A stretch of 64,000 nucleotides of DNA from Terriglobus roseus (GCF_900105625.1 NZ_FNSD01000001.1:2418001-2482000), one strand, 5' to 3'. Shown: positions 28,557-37,473, counted from the stretch's first letter. The notes: generated by a model from the letters alone, not told the origin. Translations and numbers: made by a program.

Positions 28557-28589
28557 ACAGCCTCCGCATCGTCATGGTGCGGAGGCTGT
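28557..28589. terminator. Bidirectional terminator between lpdA and the DUF1684 gene
   Basis: Perfect 12-base arms (28557-28568 and 28578-28589) lie between convergent genes. T-rich sequence follows on the plus strand, and A-rich sequence precedes the stem for the minus strand. Confidence 0.85.
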
Positions 28590-28601
28590 TCTCTTGAGGC
28601 G

Positions 28602-29549
28602 CTAGTCCACCGGGTGATACCGCTTTTCCCCCGCAGGGATCGCGATCGGCAGGCGGTTCTCCGGCGGTGCGATGGGACAGTGCGTGTTCGGGTTATAGGC
28701 GCAGGCGGGGTTCACCGCCTGGTTGAAATCCAGCGCCATCTTCGTCCGCTTCGAGGGGTCGAATGGATGCGACGGATCGAAGGCACGCGAGTCGAACAGT
28801 ATTTCCAGGAACCGTGCGGACGGATACGTCTCGGTCTTTGACGTCTGGTCGCGGAAGACGATGTAAAGCATTCCCTCTTCCAACGTGGCGTACAGCCGAT
28901 AGCGCTTGCCATCGAGCAAGAACTCCACATAGCCCGGTGCCGTCTCCGCCAGGTCGCTGCCGCCGTTCGTACGGTGATACGTCAGGCCATAGCCACCGGC
29001 AAGCGGCACCCACTCCGCTGCGACGCGATAGCGCGGCGACGGCGGATAGAAATTCAACGCATGCAGCGTCTGAAGCGGCTCGGACTTCGCATCCAACACC
29101 TGCAGCCAGCGCTCCTGCTTGTGTTTCGTCATGCGGATGCTGATAGGGCCATTAGTGATCCAGTGCTGCTGCCCCTTCTCGGCCGGCGGGATCACTTCGC
29201 CATCCGTCATCGGCCGTCCGTCGAGCAGCGCATCGCCGCTGACTTTTGTGACGACGATGTCCTTCCCATTGACCGCAAGCTCCATCGGCTGGCCCGGCCA
29301 GTGCTCCAGCTTGACGCGCTCAGGACCGTTGCCGACGCTCGTCGTGCCCTCGATGACCTGGTTGCGAAGCTGCGCGAGATCCCCGCGTGGCCCCGAAAGG
29401 TCCTTCCTCTCGTCCGCACGAAACTTCAACTCCTCAGCTTCGCTATACGGCGGGACGTGTACCCGGTTGCAGCCAAGGCCCGACCATAATCCGGCACTCA
29501 AGAGCAGGTAGGCAATGACACGAATGCCGCGATTGGATGAGGAGCCCAT
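28602..29549 (-). CDS. DUF1684 lipoprotein
   Basis: A 315-residue DUF1684 protein. The N-terminus has a hydrophobic run then the lipobox-like GLWSGLGC, predicting a lipid-anchored surface or periplasmic protein. Conserved DUF1684 features are the ADERKDLSGP start and the C-terminal FNQAVNPACAYNPNTHCP and ENRLPIAIPAGEKRY. The role of DUF1684 is not established. Being convergent with lpdA and placed between two lipoate genes does not show a shared function. Confidence 0.85.
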   Translation of the reverse strand: MGSSSNRGIRVIAYLLLSAGLWSGLGCNRVHVPPYSEAEELKFRADERKDLSGPRGDLAQLRNQVIEGTTSVGNGPERVKLEHWPGQPMELAVNGKDIVVTKVSGDALLDGRPMTDGEVIPPAEKGQQHWITNGPISIRMTKHKQERWLQVLDAKSEPLQTLHALNFYPPSPRYRVAAEWVPLAGGYGLTYHRTNGGSDLAETAPGYVEFLLDGKRYRLYATLEEGMLYIVFRDQTSKTETYPSARFLEILFDSRAFDPSHPFDPSKRTKMALDFNQAVNPACAYNPNTHCPIAPPENRLPIAIPAGEKRYHPVD

Positions 29550-29606
29550 GGAACGAGACTAACGAAGGCAGGCTCGGCCCAAAGCATTATCCTTGAAGTC
29601 AGCGCT

Positions 29607-30356
29607 ATGTTCTTCCATCTTCTCCAACTCGGCCGCGTCTCTTACACCGAAGGTCTGCGCGTCCAGGCAGAACTGATCGCCGCGCGCAAGGCAGGCATCA
29701 TTGCGGACACGCTCGTACTGCTGGAGCACCCGCCCGTCCTCACGCTCGGTCGCAATGCGCGGCGCGACAATATCCTCGCTACCGATGAGTTCCTGGCGAG
29801 CAAGGGCGTCGAAATCCACGAGGTGAACCGCGGCGGCGACGTGACGTATCACGGCCCCGGCCAGCTCGTTGGCTACCCGATCGTCGATCTGCGGGGAGAT
29901 CTGCCCGGCAAGAAGGGGCCGCACCTGGGCCCGGTCGACTTCGTCCGGCTGATGGAAGAGGCGATCATCCGTACGTGCCGCAACTTCGGTGTGCAGGCGC
30001 AACGCATTTGCGGTCGCACTGGCGTCTGGACGCTCGCGGGCGGCTCCGTGCTGGAGAAGAAGGTCGCTGCCATCGGCGTGCATGTCTCGCAGGGCGTCAC
30101 CTCGCACGGCTTCGCTCTGAACGTGACGACCGACCTGCGCGACTTCGACTGGATCGTACCGTGCGGCATCACCGACCGCGCCGCGACGTCGCTGGAACTG
30201 GAAGTCGACGACCCGCCTGTGCTGGCGCCCACCATGGAGAACGCGCGGAACAGCATCGCCCGGAACTTCGGCACCGTCTTCGAGCGGCAGATGCTCCACG
30301 CGGAATCACTGGATGCAATCCTTCATCCGGCGATACTCGATGCGACTGTGCGATAA
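29607..30356 (+). CDS. lipB: Octanoyl-(acyl carrier protein):protein octanoyltransferase
   Basis: LipB moves octanoyl groups from acyl carrier protein to the lipoyl lysines of E2 and GcvH, the first step of endogenous lipoate synthesis. The 249-residue protein has TLVLLEHPPVLTLGRNA, the motif EVNRGGDVTYHGPGQLVGYPIVDL, and the catalytic lysine and cysteine segments VLEKKVAAIGVHVSQGV and FDWIVPCGITD. Length is normal. The gene lies between lpdA and the E2 gene, so synthesis of the cofactor and its carrier may be coordinated; lipA is not in the window. Confidence 0.96.
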   Translation: MFFHLLQLGRVSYTEGLRVQAELIAARKAGIIADTLVLLEHPPVLTLGRNARRDNILATDEFLASKGVEIHEVNRGGDVTYHGPGQLVGYPIVDLRGDLPGKKGPHLGPVDFVRLMEEAIIRTCRNFGVQAQRICGRTGVWTLAGGSVLEKKVAAIGVHVSQGVTSHGFALNVTTDLRDFDWIVPCGITDRAATSLELEVDDPPVLAPTMENARNSIARNFGTVFERQMLHAESLDAILHPAILDATVR

Positions 30357-30390
30357 CCGTTCTCCTTACCTCGGGTTACGCCAAGCGCTC

Positions 30391-30396
30391 TATAAT
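30391..30396 (+). promoter_or_regulatory. Perfect TATAAT -10 element upstream of the E2 gene
   Basis: TATAAT lies 112 bases before the E2 ATG. A -35 match at normal spacing is weak (TTACCT at about 19 bases), so this is a candidate only. Confidence 0.35.
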
Positions 30397-30508
30397 CTTC
30401 TGGTCTGCAACCGGCCCGTTTTCGCCGCCCTGAACCGGTGCGCACGGGCCTGAACGACGGCGGAACACAGCCGGCCAAGCTTCACAAACCTCTGCGCGAA
30501 GGAATTTC

Positions 30509-32449
30509 ATGGCAACCGAAGTCGTCATGCCCCAGATGGGCGAATCCATCACCGAAGGCACCCTTACCAAGTGGTTGAAGCAGGTCGGCGACACCGTTGC
30601 GCGCGACGAGCCTTTGTTTGAAATCTCCACCGATAAGGTCGACGCGGAGATTCCGTCGCCCGCCGCCGGCGTCCTGACCGAGATCAAGGTTCAGGAAGGC
30701 GCGACCGTCTCCATCAATGCCGTCGTTGCCGTCCTGGGTGGCGAGGCTGGTGGTTCCGCCGCGGCTCCTGCCGCTGCTGCCGCACCCGCCGCGGAGGCTC
30801 CCAAGGTTGAGGCAGCACCGGCTCCGGCTGCCGCTGCTACTCCAGCCGCAAGCTCGACCGACGTGCCAATGCCGCAGATGGGCGAGTCCATCACGGAAGG
30901 CACCATCACCAAGTGGCTGAAGAAGGTGGGCGATACCGTCCAGCGCGACGAGCCCCTCTTCGAGATCTCCACCGACAAGGTCGACGCAGAGATTCCCTCG
31001 CCGGCGACCGGCGTACTCACCGAGATCAAGGCCGCGGAGGGCACCACCGTCAGCATCAACACCATCGTCGCTGTCATCGGCGGTACCGCAGCCGGATCGT
31101 CGCCCACACCGGGCGCACCCGCCGCTGCTGCACCCGCTGCCGGCGCTCCTGCTGCGGCTCCCACTGCGTCTGGCGGAGCAGCTACCGAAGTGCTGATGCC
31201 GCAGATGGGCGAGTCCATCACGGAAGGCACCATCACCAAGTGGCTGAAGAAGGTTGGCGACACCGTCCAGCGTGACGAGCCCATCTTCGAAATCTCCACC
31301 GACAAGGTCGACGCGGAGATTCCGTCGCCCGTCGCCGGCACACTCACCGAGATCAAGGCCGCGGAAGGCACCACCGTTGCCATCAATACTGTTGTTGCAA
31401 TGATTGGCGGCGCTGCTGGCTCGACCGGTGCATCCGCTCCGGCTGCTGCTCCCGCTGCTTCGGCACCTGCCGCTGCTGCTCCTGCCGCAACTACCGGTGA
31501 AACCCCACGCTCCTCGCCGCTTGTCCGCAAGATGGCCAGCGATAACGGCATCGACCTCGCCGCAGCCGGTATCTCCGGCTCCGGTTCGGCTGGCCGCATC
31601 ACCAAGAACGACATGATCGGCTACATCCAGGGTGGCGCCAAGCCTGCCGCTGAGGCTCCGATCGCAGCAGCCGCTCCCGCTCCTGCGGCGGCACCCGCCG
31701 CTGCACCGGCCAAGGCTGCGGCTCCGGCTGCACCCGCTCCGGTACTGGGCGAGCTGGTTCCCATGACCAAGATGCGCGCAATCATCGCGAAGCGCATGGT
31801 GGAATCGAAGGCGACCTCGCCGCACGTTCACTCCACCTTCCGCATCGACATGACCCGCATCGTGAAGCTGCGCGAGAAGGAAAAGAACAAGTACGAGCAG
31901 CGCAACGGCGTGAAGCTCACCTTCATGCCCTTCATCACCCGCGCGACGATCGAGGCACTGCGCAAGCACCCCGTCGTCAATGCCGCCGTCAAGGGCGATG
32001 CCATCCAGTACAACAAGAACATCAACATCGGCATTGCCGTCTCGCTCGACTGGGGCCTGATCGTCCCCGTGATCAAGCAGACCGAGGAGAAGAACTTCCT
32101 CGGCGTGGCACGCGGCATCGTCGACATCGCCAACCGCGCACGCAACAAGAAGCTCGCTCCGGACGACACCGCCGGTGGCACCTTCACCATCACCAACGCG
32201 GGTATCTTCGGCGGCGTCTTCGGCACGCCCATCATCAACCAGCCGCAGTCGGCCATCCTCAGCATCGGCGGCCTGACCAAGGAAGCCCTGGTCATCCCGG
32301 ACTCGGACGGCAACGACGTCATCGCCATTCGCTCGGTACAGTGGTTCACCCTCGGCTACGATCACCGCATCATCGACGGTTCCGACGCAGGCAAGTTCAT
32401 GAGCGACTTCAAGAACATCCTGGAAAACTGGACCGAAGACATCGGCTAA
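30509..32449 (+). CDS. Dihydrolipoyl acyltransferase (E2) with three lipoyl domains
   Basis: The 646-residue E2 component of a 2-oxoacid dehydrogenase complex transfers acyl groups to CoA. Three lipoyl domains begin at about residues 1, 117 and 225, each with the lipoylation motif TDKVDAE (K43, K156, K265). Alanine/proline-rich swinging linkers separate them. The E3-binding domain lies at about 335-373 (SPLVRKMASDNGIDLAAAG, then GRITKNDM). The catalytic domain has LTFMPFITRATIEAL and the active-site YDHRIIDGSDA. Sequence resembles SucB more than AceF, but whether the complex uses 2-oxoglutarate or pyruvate is not fixed here. It lies near lpdA and lipB. Confidence 0.93.
   Translation: MATEVVMPQMGESITEGTLTKWLKQVGDTVARDEPLFEISTDKVDAEIPSPAAGVLTEIKVQEGATVSINAVVAVLGGEAGGSAAAPAAAAAPAAEAPKVEAAPAPAAAATPAASSTDVPMPQMGESITEGTITKWLKKVGDTVQRDEPLFEISTDKVDAEIPSPATGVLTEIKAAEGTTVSINTIVAVIGGTAAGSSPTPGAPAAAAPAAGAPAAAPTASGGAATEVLMPQMGESITEGTITKWLKKVGDTVQRDEPIFEISTDKVDAEIPSPVAGTLTEIKAAEGTTVAINTVVAMIGGAAGSTGASAPAAAPAASAPAAAAPAATTGETPRSSPLVRKMASDNGIDLAAAGISGSGSAGRITKNDMIGYIQGGAKPAAEAPIAAAAPAPAAAPAAAPAKAAAPAAPAPVLGELVPMTKMRAIIAKRMVESKATSPHVHSTFRIDMTRIVKLREKEKNKYEQRNGVKLTFMPFITRATIEALRKHPVVNAAVKGDAIQYNKNINIGIAVSLDWGLIVPVIKQTEEKNFLGVARGIVDIANRARNKKLAPDDTAGGTFTITNAGIFGGVFGTPIINQPQSAILSIGGLTKEALVIPDSDGNDVIAIRSVQWFTLGYDHRIIDGSDAGKFMSDFKNILENWTEDIG
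30869..31384 (+). repeat. Near-identical tandem lipoyl-domain coding repeats
   Basis: Lipoyl domains 2 (about 30869-31060) and 3 (about 31193-31384) of the E2 gene are nearly identical in nucleotides, including runs of unchanged codons. Domain 1 is clearly more diverged. This points to a recent internal duplication or gene conversion. Confidence 0.8.
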
Positions 32450-32470
32450 GCCGACAGCTTCCGACACGAA

Positions 32471-32506
32471 AAAGCGGCAGACTCGTTCGGGTCTGCCGCT
32501 TTTCTT
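32471..32506. terminator. Bidirectional terminator after the E2 gene
   Basis: Perfect 12-base arms at 32471-32482 and 32491-32502 are followed by TTTTCTTG on the plus strand and A-rich sequence on the other side. They separate convergent genes. Confidence 0.9.
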
Positions 32507-32524
32507 GCGCTCGGTTCCCGCTAT

Positions 32525-33280
32525 CTAAGAACCCATGCTGTGCTGCAACCGCTCCATGCTCTGCTGGTGCACGCGGATCAACCCGGACCGCGGGCTGTCC
32601 AGGTCGTAGACCAGTGCCAGCGCCGCCGTCAGGACGACCGGCAGCAGGATGCGCAGCACGATGGACTTGGCCTGCAGCCCGGTGCCGACGATCAGGCTTG
32701 CGACCGCTCCCAGGAACAACAGCATCGCCCACGCCGTTGAGGGAATGCGATTCTCGAGTGCTGCCGTTCGCTTTTCCGTGTCGTCGATACTGTCATTCAG
32801 CACGCTGAGGAATAAGGCTGTCTCCGGATCGCGACGCACGTTCGCTTCCGCGCTGGCCACGCGCCACATCTCCGTCTGCAGGGCGCCGGTCTGCTGCTGA
32901 TCCTGCTTCAGCAGTCGCTCGTCCGTACCATCCGTGAGAAACGAGATGCGGATGGGTACGTAGCGCCGCAGCAAACCCTGCTCGGCGACGCGGCCACCGT
33001 CGCTGAGCAGCGACGTCCGCAGCCACAGCGTGCCAAGGTCGTTCGCCTCGGCGATCTCAAGCTGCTTGCGCAGGTCGTACCGCGAAACCGCCATGGAGAA
33101 CGTAAAGCCGAGCAGCAGGCCGAGCAGCGCCAGCACCGCTCCCTCCAGCGTCTTGAGGGACGTACCCTCGCGCTCCACCGAGGCCTGGTACCGCACGCGA
33201 AGCCACAGCCCCGCGAACGTCGCAGCGATCAACAGGCACAGCACCAGCGCGAAGAAGGGACCGGGAGTTATGCGGGACAT
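32525..33280 (-). CDS. DUF4239 (bestrophin-like) membrane protein
   Basis: A 251-residue inner-membrane protein with four likely membrane spans: two near the N-terminus (FFALVLCLLIAATFAGLWL and LEGAVLALLGLLLGFTFSMAV), and two near residues 190-235 (LLFLGAVASLIVG, ILLPVVLTAALALVYDL). The conserved LLGFTFSMAVSRYDLRKQLEIAEANDLGT stretch is diagnostic of DUF4239 proteins. Their function is unknown, though similarity to bestrophin channels has been noted. No signal peptide cleavage is expected. Confidence 0.85.
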   Translation of the reverse strand: MSRITPGPFFALVLCLLIAATFAGLWLRVRYQASVEREGTSLKTLEGAVLALLGLLLGFTFSMAVSRYDLRKQLEIAEANDLGTLWLRTSLLSDGGRVAEQGLLRRYVPIRISFLTDGTDERLLKQDQQQTGALQTEMWRVASAEANVRRDPETALFLSVLNDSIDDTEKRTAALENRIPSTAWAMLLFLGAVASLIVGTGLQAKSIVLRILLPVVLTAALALVYDLDSPRSGLIRVHQQSMERLQHSMGS

Positions 33281-33542
33281 GGAGGCAGTGTAGCGTTCGT
33301 GTCGCGAGAACAGACAGGAGATCTTCCCCTGAGGCCCGCCGCCTGTCGCGGTGCCACGATTCCCCGGTGCGATCAGAAGACTCTTCTGTGCAGAACAACA
33401 AAGTACTGTTCATGCGGCGCAACGTCACGGAAGATTCACAGCGAATTCGCCATTTGCCTCAAACAATAAGATCACAACTTCCGCCGCAGACCATCCAACC
33501 GACCAGCCTTTGAAACGACAGCAAGAGGAGCCAGAGACAGCC

Positions 33543-33806
33543 ATGATGACCGATACCGAAGAGACGAAGGCAGTGCCGATGAACCTGCTGCAAGACGACG
33601 AAGACAACATGCTGCCCGAAGCGGCAGTGGGTCAGGCCGAAGACCTCGAGGACGATGAGGATCTCGAAGATGACGAGGACGAATTCGAGGACGACGACGA
33701 GGAAGAAGAGGACGACGACGAAGACATCGACGAATCGGACGACGAGGATGTCACCGACGATGAGATGGATGATGCCGAGGAGGGCGAGGAAGAGGAAGAG
33801 GACTAA
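33543..33806 (+). CDS. Small extremely acidic Asp/Glu-rich protein
   Basis: An 87-residue predicted protein. From about residue 30 onward nearly every residue is aspartate or glutamate, in DDE/EDD repeats ending EEGEEEEED. No aromatic-rich core, signal peptide, or metal motif is seen, so it should be disordered and strongly negative. The ATG at 33543 follows AGAGGAG about thirteen bases upstream; a second ATG lies next to it. The codon pattern is regular GAC/GAG, so it could also be a repetitive artefact. It converges on a YegD-type Hsp70 gene. A charge-based chaperone, DNA-mimic or cation-buffer role is only speculation. Confidence 0.55.
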   Translation: MMTDTEETKAVPMNLLQDDEDNMLPEAAVGQAEDLEDDEDLEDDEDEFEDDDEEEEDDDEDIDESDDEDVTDDEMDDAEEGEEEEED

Positions 33807-33822
33807 AACACGGATTCCCCGT

Positions 33823-33854
33823 GCCGCCGCTCTTAGCGCGTCTCTAAGGGCGGC
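33823..33854. terminator. Imperfect hairpin between convergent acidic-protein and Hsp70 genes
   Basis: GCCGCC at 33823-33828 pairs with GGCGGC at 33849-33854, with further pairing CTTAG/CTAAG inside. TTGTTAG follows on the plus strand. It is a plausible weak terminator. Confidence 0.55.
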
Positions 33855-33894
33855 TTGTTAGCTGAGGCGTGAAGCATCGCGTCAGCCGAGCAGC

Positions 33895-35187
33895 CTATTG
33901 CGCGGCCATGAGTGCCAGGCCATGGGCGACGGACGTGAAGGCCTCGCCACCGATGACGCGCTCTTCGCCGAACCGCTCCGTAAACACCTGCCGCACGGCT
34001 GGGACCAGGGAGGTGCCGCCGGTGAGAAAGACTCGGTCGACGGCGCCGGTTGGGGTCTTTGTCTTGTCGAGCAGATCGTCCAGGCTGACGCGGATGCGCT
34101 GCAGTTCCGGCGCGATCCAGCCTTCGAACTCTGCCCGCGTGACCGGCGCGCGCAGGTGGACCGTTTCCGCGTTCAACACGAATTCTGTCTCCATCGCGGA
34201 CGACAGGTCGATCTTTACCCGCTGAACCGACTGGTGCAGTCGGTATCCCAGGTCGTGTTCGACGACAGCCTGCAGCAGTGCAATCTTCTCCGGCTCGACG
34301 GCGCGCTTCAGGGCTGTCCGCAGCAGCTCCGTCACGTTGCGCGTGCGCAGGAAGGACAGCGTGTGCCAGCGCTCGAGGTTCGCATAGATCCACGCGGGCA
34401 GCGCAGGCAGCAGCTTGTTCAACTCGCGCCCCATGGTCTCCGCGCCCAGCGCCGGCGAGATAAGGTACCGCACAATCTTCGCGTCAAACGCATCGCCCGC
34501 CAGGCCGACGCCCGTGGTGCCCAGCACCGTTCGTTCGCCCGGTCCCAGCCGCAGCAGCGAGAAGTCCGTAGTGCCGCCACCGAAGTCGCCGATGAGCACA
34601 TTCTGCGGCTCAGTCACATCCGCGGCGTAGGCATAGGCCGCAGCGACGGGCTCCATGGCAAAGGTCACATCGGTAAACCCGGCCTGCAGAAACGACGCAC
34701 GCAGACGCGCCTCGGCAAAGTCATTGTCGGCATCGTTATCCGCTCCGACAAATTGAACCGGCCTGCCCGCAACGGCACGGGTGATCTCCACGCCCAACGA
34801 CGCGCTGGCACGCGTCCGCAGATCTAGCAGCATCTTCGCAACCAGGTCTTCCACGCGGTAGTTGCGGCCGAAGATCTCTGTCCCCGTGAAGGTACGCGAG
34901 GAGAGGTAGCTCTTGAGCGACTGGATCAACCGGCCCTGGACCTCGTCTTCGTGTGAATCGGTATCCAGGTAGCGGTCGATCGCCTCCGGACCGCTCCACA
35001 CCGCCGCGGGCTTGCGAGACTCTACCTTGCGCTGCAGATACAGCACGGACCGCGAGGACCGTGTCGTACCGCCGGCAAAAGGAAATTCGGCCAGACGCAC
35101 GGAACCGTCCGGCAGCCGCAGGGCTACCGAACTGTTCGTCGTTCCAAAGTCGATGCCGACTACCGGTGTTTGCTGTGCATCCGCCAC
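33895..35187 (-). CDS. YegD-type short Hsp70 family protein
   Basis: A 430-residue Hsp70-like ATPase without a peptide-binding C-terminal half. It has the nucleotide-binding motifs VVGIDFGTTNSSVAL at residues 9-23, AMEPVAAAYAYAA, LIGDFGGGTTDFSLL and VFLTGGTSLVPAVRQVF, all near the expected spacing. DnaK is about 200 residues longer, so this belongs to the YegD-like class that lacks the substrate-binding domain. It is not in an operon with dnaJ or grpE. Its role is unclear; ATP binding should be intact. Confidence 0.88.
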   Translation of the reverse strand: MADAQQTPVVGIDFGTTNSSVALRLPDGSVRLAEFPFAGGTTRSSRSVLYLQRKVESRKPAAVWSGPEAIDRYLDTDSHEDEVQGRLIQSLKSYLSSRTFTGTEIFGRNYRVEDLVAKMLLDLRTRASASLGVEITRAVAGRPVQFVGADNDADNDFAEARLRASFLQAGFTDVTFAMEPVAAAYAYAADVTEPQNVLIGDFGGGTTDFSLLRLGPGERTVLGTTGVGLAGDAFDAKIVRYLISPALGAETMGRELNKLLPALPAWIYANLERWHTLSFLRTRNVTELLRTALKRAVEPEKIALLQAVVEHDLGYRLHQSVQRVKIDLSSAMETEFVLNAETVHLRAPVTRAEFEGWIAPELQRIRVSLDDLLDKTKTPTGAVDRVFLTGGTSLVPAVRQVFTERFGEERVIGGEAFTSVAHGLALMAAQ

Positions 35188-35192
35188 GTTCG

Positions 35193-36389
35193 TTACAGCC
35201 GCGCCTTCGCGGCCAGCACGCGTTCGCGCGCCTCGTCCGCGGTTGCGCCCACTGCGCTCAGGTGTCCCATCTTGCGGCCCTTGCGCGGCTTCAGCTTCTC
35301 ATACAGGATCAATTTCACGCCGGGGATGGCAAGCGCCTGGTCGAACGCCGGCTGCTTCTCCGTGCCGTCATCGTTCAACCAGACATCGCCCAGAAGGTTC
35401 GCAATCGCCGTGGGCTGCACCATGGAGACATCGCCCAGCGGCAGGTCGCATGCGGCGCGAATCGCCTGTTCGAACTGGCCCGTGGTGCAGGCCCGTTCGC
35501 TGCCGTGATAACTATTGTGCGGCCGTGGAGCGAGTTCGTTCACCAGCAACTGGCCATCGGTGGTGATGAACATCTCCACAGCCAGCAGACCTTCCAGTGC
35601 AAACGTATCCGCAATCTCGCCGGCGATCTTCTGTGCCTTTCCGGCAAGCTCCACCGGGACGCTGGCAGGGATCACGCTCCAGCTGAGGATCTGATTTTCA
35701 TGGAAGTTTTCTGCCGGCGGATAGACCTTCACCTCGCCGTTGGGCGCACGCGCCACCATCACACTGATCTCTTTCGCCAGACTCAGGGCGCGCTCCGCCA
35801 CGCAGTCCGCGGCGCCCACGTCCTGCCACGCCTGGCGGATCGCAGCGTCATCCACGGCATCGCCGCCAAAGCCCAGCTTTGCCTGTCCGCGGCCGTCATA
35901 CCCACCACGCGCAGACTTCACAAACACGGGACCGTCGAGTGCCTTCACCGCTTCCGCAAGCTGCGCTTCCGAACGCACGGCGCGATACGGCCCCGTCGGA
36001 AAGCCGTGCTTGTTGAGCCAGTCCTTCTGTTCCACACGATCCTGAATCACGGCAAGCATCGCCGCACCGGGACGCATGGGCGCCCATCGAGCCGCTTCAT
36101 CCAGGCTGAGGATGGAGACCTGTTCGATCTCAAGCGTGACCGTTGAGGACTCACGCGCGAGGTTCGCAGCAGCCCAACGATCGTTCCAGCCAGCCTCGAT
36201 GACCTTGTCTGCGATGTAGCCGGCCGAGCACGCAGGGTCAGGGTCGAGCACATGCACCTTGTAGCCCATGGAACGCGCGGCAATGCCCATCATGCGACCA
36301 AGCTGGCCGCCGCCAAAGATGCCGATGGTGCCGCCCGGCAGGACCGGCCCGCTCAGTTTTTCCAGCAGATCTGCAGGTGTTTCACTCAC
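35193..36389 (-). CDS. purK: N5-carboxyaminoimidazole ribonucleotide synthase
   Basis: PurK uses ATP and bicarbonate to carboxylate aminoimidazole ribonucleotide in purine synthesis. The 398-residue ATP-grasp protein has [18 protein letters not shown] at the N-terminus, the ATP-grasp segments [14 protein letters not shown] and [31 protein letters not shown], and the C-terminal LGDVWL region. It starts four bases inside purE, so the two are translationally coupled. Their products act in sequence. Confidence 0.96.
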   Translation of the reverse strand: MSETPADLLEKLSGPVLPGGTIGIFGGGQLGRMMGIAARSMGYKVHVLDPDPACSAGYIADKVIEAGWNDRWAAANLARESSTVTLEIEQVSILSLDEAARWAPMRPGAAMLAVIQDRVEQKDWLNKHGFPTGPYRAVRSEAQLAEAVKALDGPVFVKSARGGYDGRGQAKLGFGGDAVDDAAIRQAWQDVGAADCVAERALSLAKEISVMVARAPNGEVKVYPPAENFHENQILSWSVIPASVPVELAGKAQKIAGEIADTFALEGLLAVEMFITTDGQLLVNELAPRPHNSYHGSERACTTGQFEQAIRAACDLPLGDVSMVQPTAIANLLGDVWLNDDGTEKQPAFDQALAIPGVKLILYEKLKPRKGRKMGHLSAVGATADEARERVLAAKARL

Positions 36390-36892
36390 TTCGTCACACT
36401 CTCATCATCCAGCGTCTCGGCCAGCACGACCTTCTCGCGCGCCGCACGCCATTGTTCCAGCCTGTCCCCGAGCGCAGGGTCCGTCGTTGCCAGCACTGCA
36501 ATCGCCAGCAGGGCAGCGTTCACTGCGCCCGCCTCGCCAATCGCAAGTGTGCCTACGGGGATGCCCTTGGGCATTTGCACGATCGACAGCAGAGAATCCA
36601 TTCCGTTCAAAGACGTGGCATTCACCGGCACGCCGAAGACCGGCACAATCGTCTTCGCAGCCAGCATGCCCGGCAGGTGCGCCGCGCCGCCTGCGCCCGC
36701 GATGATGCAGCGCAGTCCGCGTCCACGGGCCTCCGTGGCGTACTGAAACAGCAGATCCGGCGTGCGATGTGCGGAGACCACACGCGCCTCATACGCAACA
36801 CCGAACTCCTGCAACATGCGCACCGCCGCGCCCATGCAACTGTAGTCGCTCTTCGAACCCATCACTACGCCCACTAGGGGAGACGTCGCCAT
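36386..36892 (-). CDS. purE: N5-carboxyaminoimidazole ribonucleotide mutase
   Basis: PurE rearranges N5-CAIR to CAIR, the step after PurK. The 168-residue product has [28 protein letters not shown] (active-site His and Arg), [17 protein letters not shown], and the C-terminal region [25 protein letters not shown]. The ATG at 36892 (MATSPL) is chosen; the open frame extends 42 bases further but has no family support. Overlap with purK is four bases. It borders the phage-derived cassette. Confidence 0.96.
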   Translation of the reverse strand: MATSPLVGVVMGSKSDYSCMGAAVRMLQEFGVAYEARVVSAHRTPDLLFQYATEARGRGLRCIIAGAGGAAHLPGMLAAKTIVPVFGVPVNATSLNGMDSLLSIVQMPKGIPVGTLAIGEAGAVNAALLAIAVLATTDPALGDRLEQWRAAREKVVLAETLDDESVTK

Positions 36893-36940
36893 AAGGTTTC
36901 GATTATATCGGCCACTTATGACGACACCCCTCACCTCAAC

Positions 36941-37198
36941 CTACGACTTTGCCCAAAGGCTGGCGTTCAAACACGCCACAACACCGTCGATGATGGTGCT
37001 CAGGCCGAGGCTGAAGCCATCCGCATCCACAATCGTCTTGTTCGCAATGGCGTCCGCCATTTTGACCGCAGCGGACACAATCTCCAGCGCGGCCGACTTC
37101 TTTTGGTCGCCCGTCTTCGCGCCGTAGATGGATTCAACGCCCTGGATCAGGCTGGGCAGGATGGCAATACCACGCAGAAACAGCTTCAAGAAATTCAT
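36941..37198 (-). CDS. Small phage-cassette protein, function unknown
   Basis: An 85-residue protein. The N-terminus has a hydrophobic stretch (FLKLFLRGIAILPSLIQG) and the C-terminus another weaker one (LGLSTIIDGVVACLNASLW). A helical linker with AALEIVSAAVKMADAIANK lies between. It could be a small membrane protein (holin-like) or simply an amphipathic phage protein; I do not recognise a family. It is the last cassette gene, with AGGAG five bases before the ATG. The RBS is embedded in two overlapping hairpins (37204-37243). Confidence 0.6.
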   Translation of the reverse strand: MNFLKLFLRGIAILPSLIQGVESIYGAKTGDQKKSAALEIVSAAVKMADAIANKTIVDADGFSLGLSTIIDGVVACLNASLWAKS

Positions 37199-37203
37199 TC
37201 CTT

Positions 37204-37221
37204 CTCCTAAATCGTTAGGAG
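37204..37221 (-). promoter_or_regulatory. RBS-occluding hairpin before the 85-residue gene
   Basis: On the minus strand CTCCTAA pairs with TTAGGAG around a four-base loop (perfect 7-base arms at 37204-37210 and 37215-37221). The right arm contains AGGAG, the ribosome-binding site five bases before the ATG at 37198, so folding would occlude it. The same motif precedes the phage protease gene. Confidence 0.6.
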
Positions 37222-37254
37222 CCGCGCCTGTCGGCGCGGCTCCTTGTTCTTTTT
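37218..37254. terminator. GC-rich hairpin sharing bases with the RBS hairpin
   Basis: Arms GGAGCCGCGCC (37218-37228) and GGCGCGGCTCC (37233-37243) are perfect. TTGTTCTTTTT follows on the plus strand, which is a terminator for plus-strand transcripts. On the minus strand it competes with the RBS hairpin for four bases, 37218-37221. Confidence 0.7.
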
Positions 37255-37473
37255 GTCATGCGGTAGAGACAGCGAGGGATACACTTGGCGCCCATGTCGG
37301 CGTGCCAGCGGAAGGAAAGCAGATCCCTCCGTTTCACTGCGGAATGCAGACGCGCCGATGCTCCCGGGCAAGGCAGGAATCGTAAGAGCACGGCTAAAGC
37401 CGTGCCCTTACGAACCTTCGCGCAAGCGACGATCTCTCTGCACGCCCCGCGTGAAGACTTGCGTGCCCCGCGA
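37255..37473. repeat. Repeat-filled intergenic region with REP-like palindrome
   Basis: At 37381-37412 CGTAAG pairs with CTTACG outside GCACGGCT and AGCCGTGC. This compound palindrome resembles host intergenic repeats, not phage coding sequence. No gene is supported in this part. Confidence 0.6.

Noticed and set aside
30482-32467. Minus-strand frame of 661 residues, glycine- and serine-rich
   Set aside because: It is the antisense of the alanine/proline linkers of the E2 gene.
33351-33542. Upstream extension of the acidic protein
   Set aside because: No start with a ribosome-binding site is seen and composition changes abruptly at 33543.
37255-37473. CRISPR-like array in the repeat-filled gap
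   Set aside because: Palindromes differ in sequence and spacing, with no regular unit and no cas genes.
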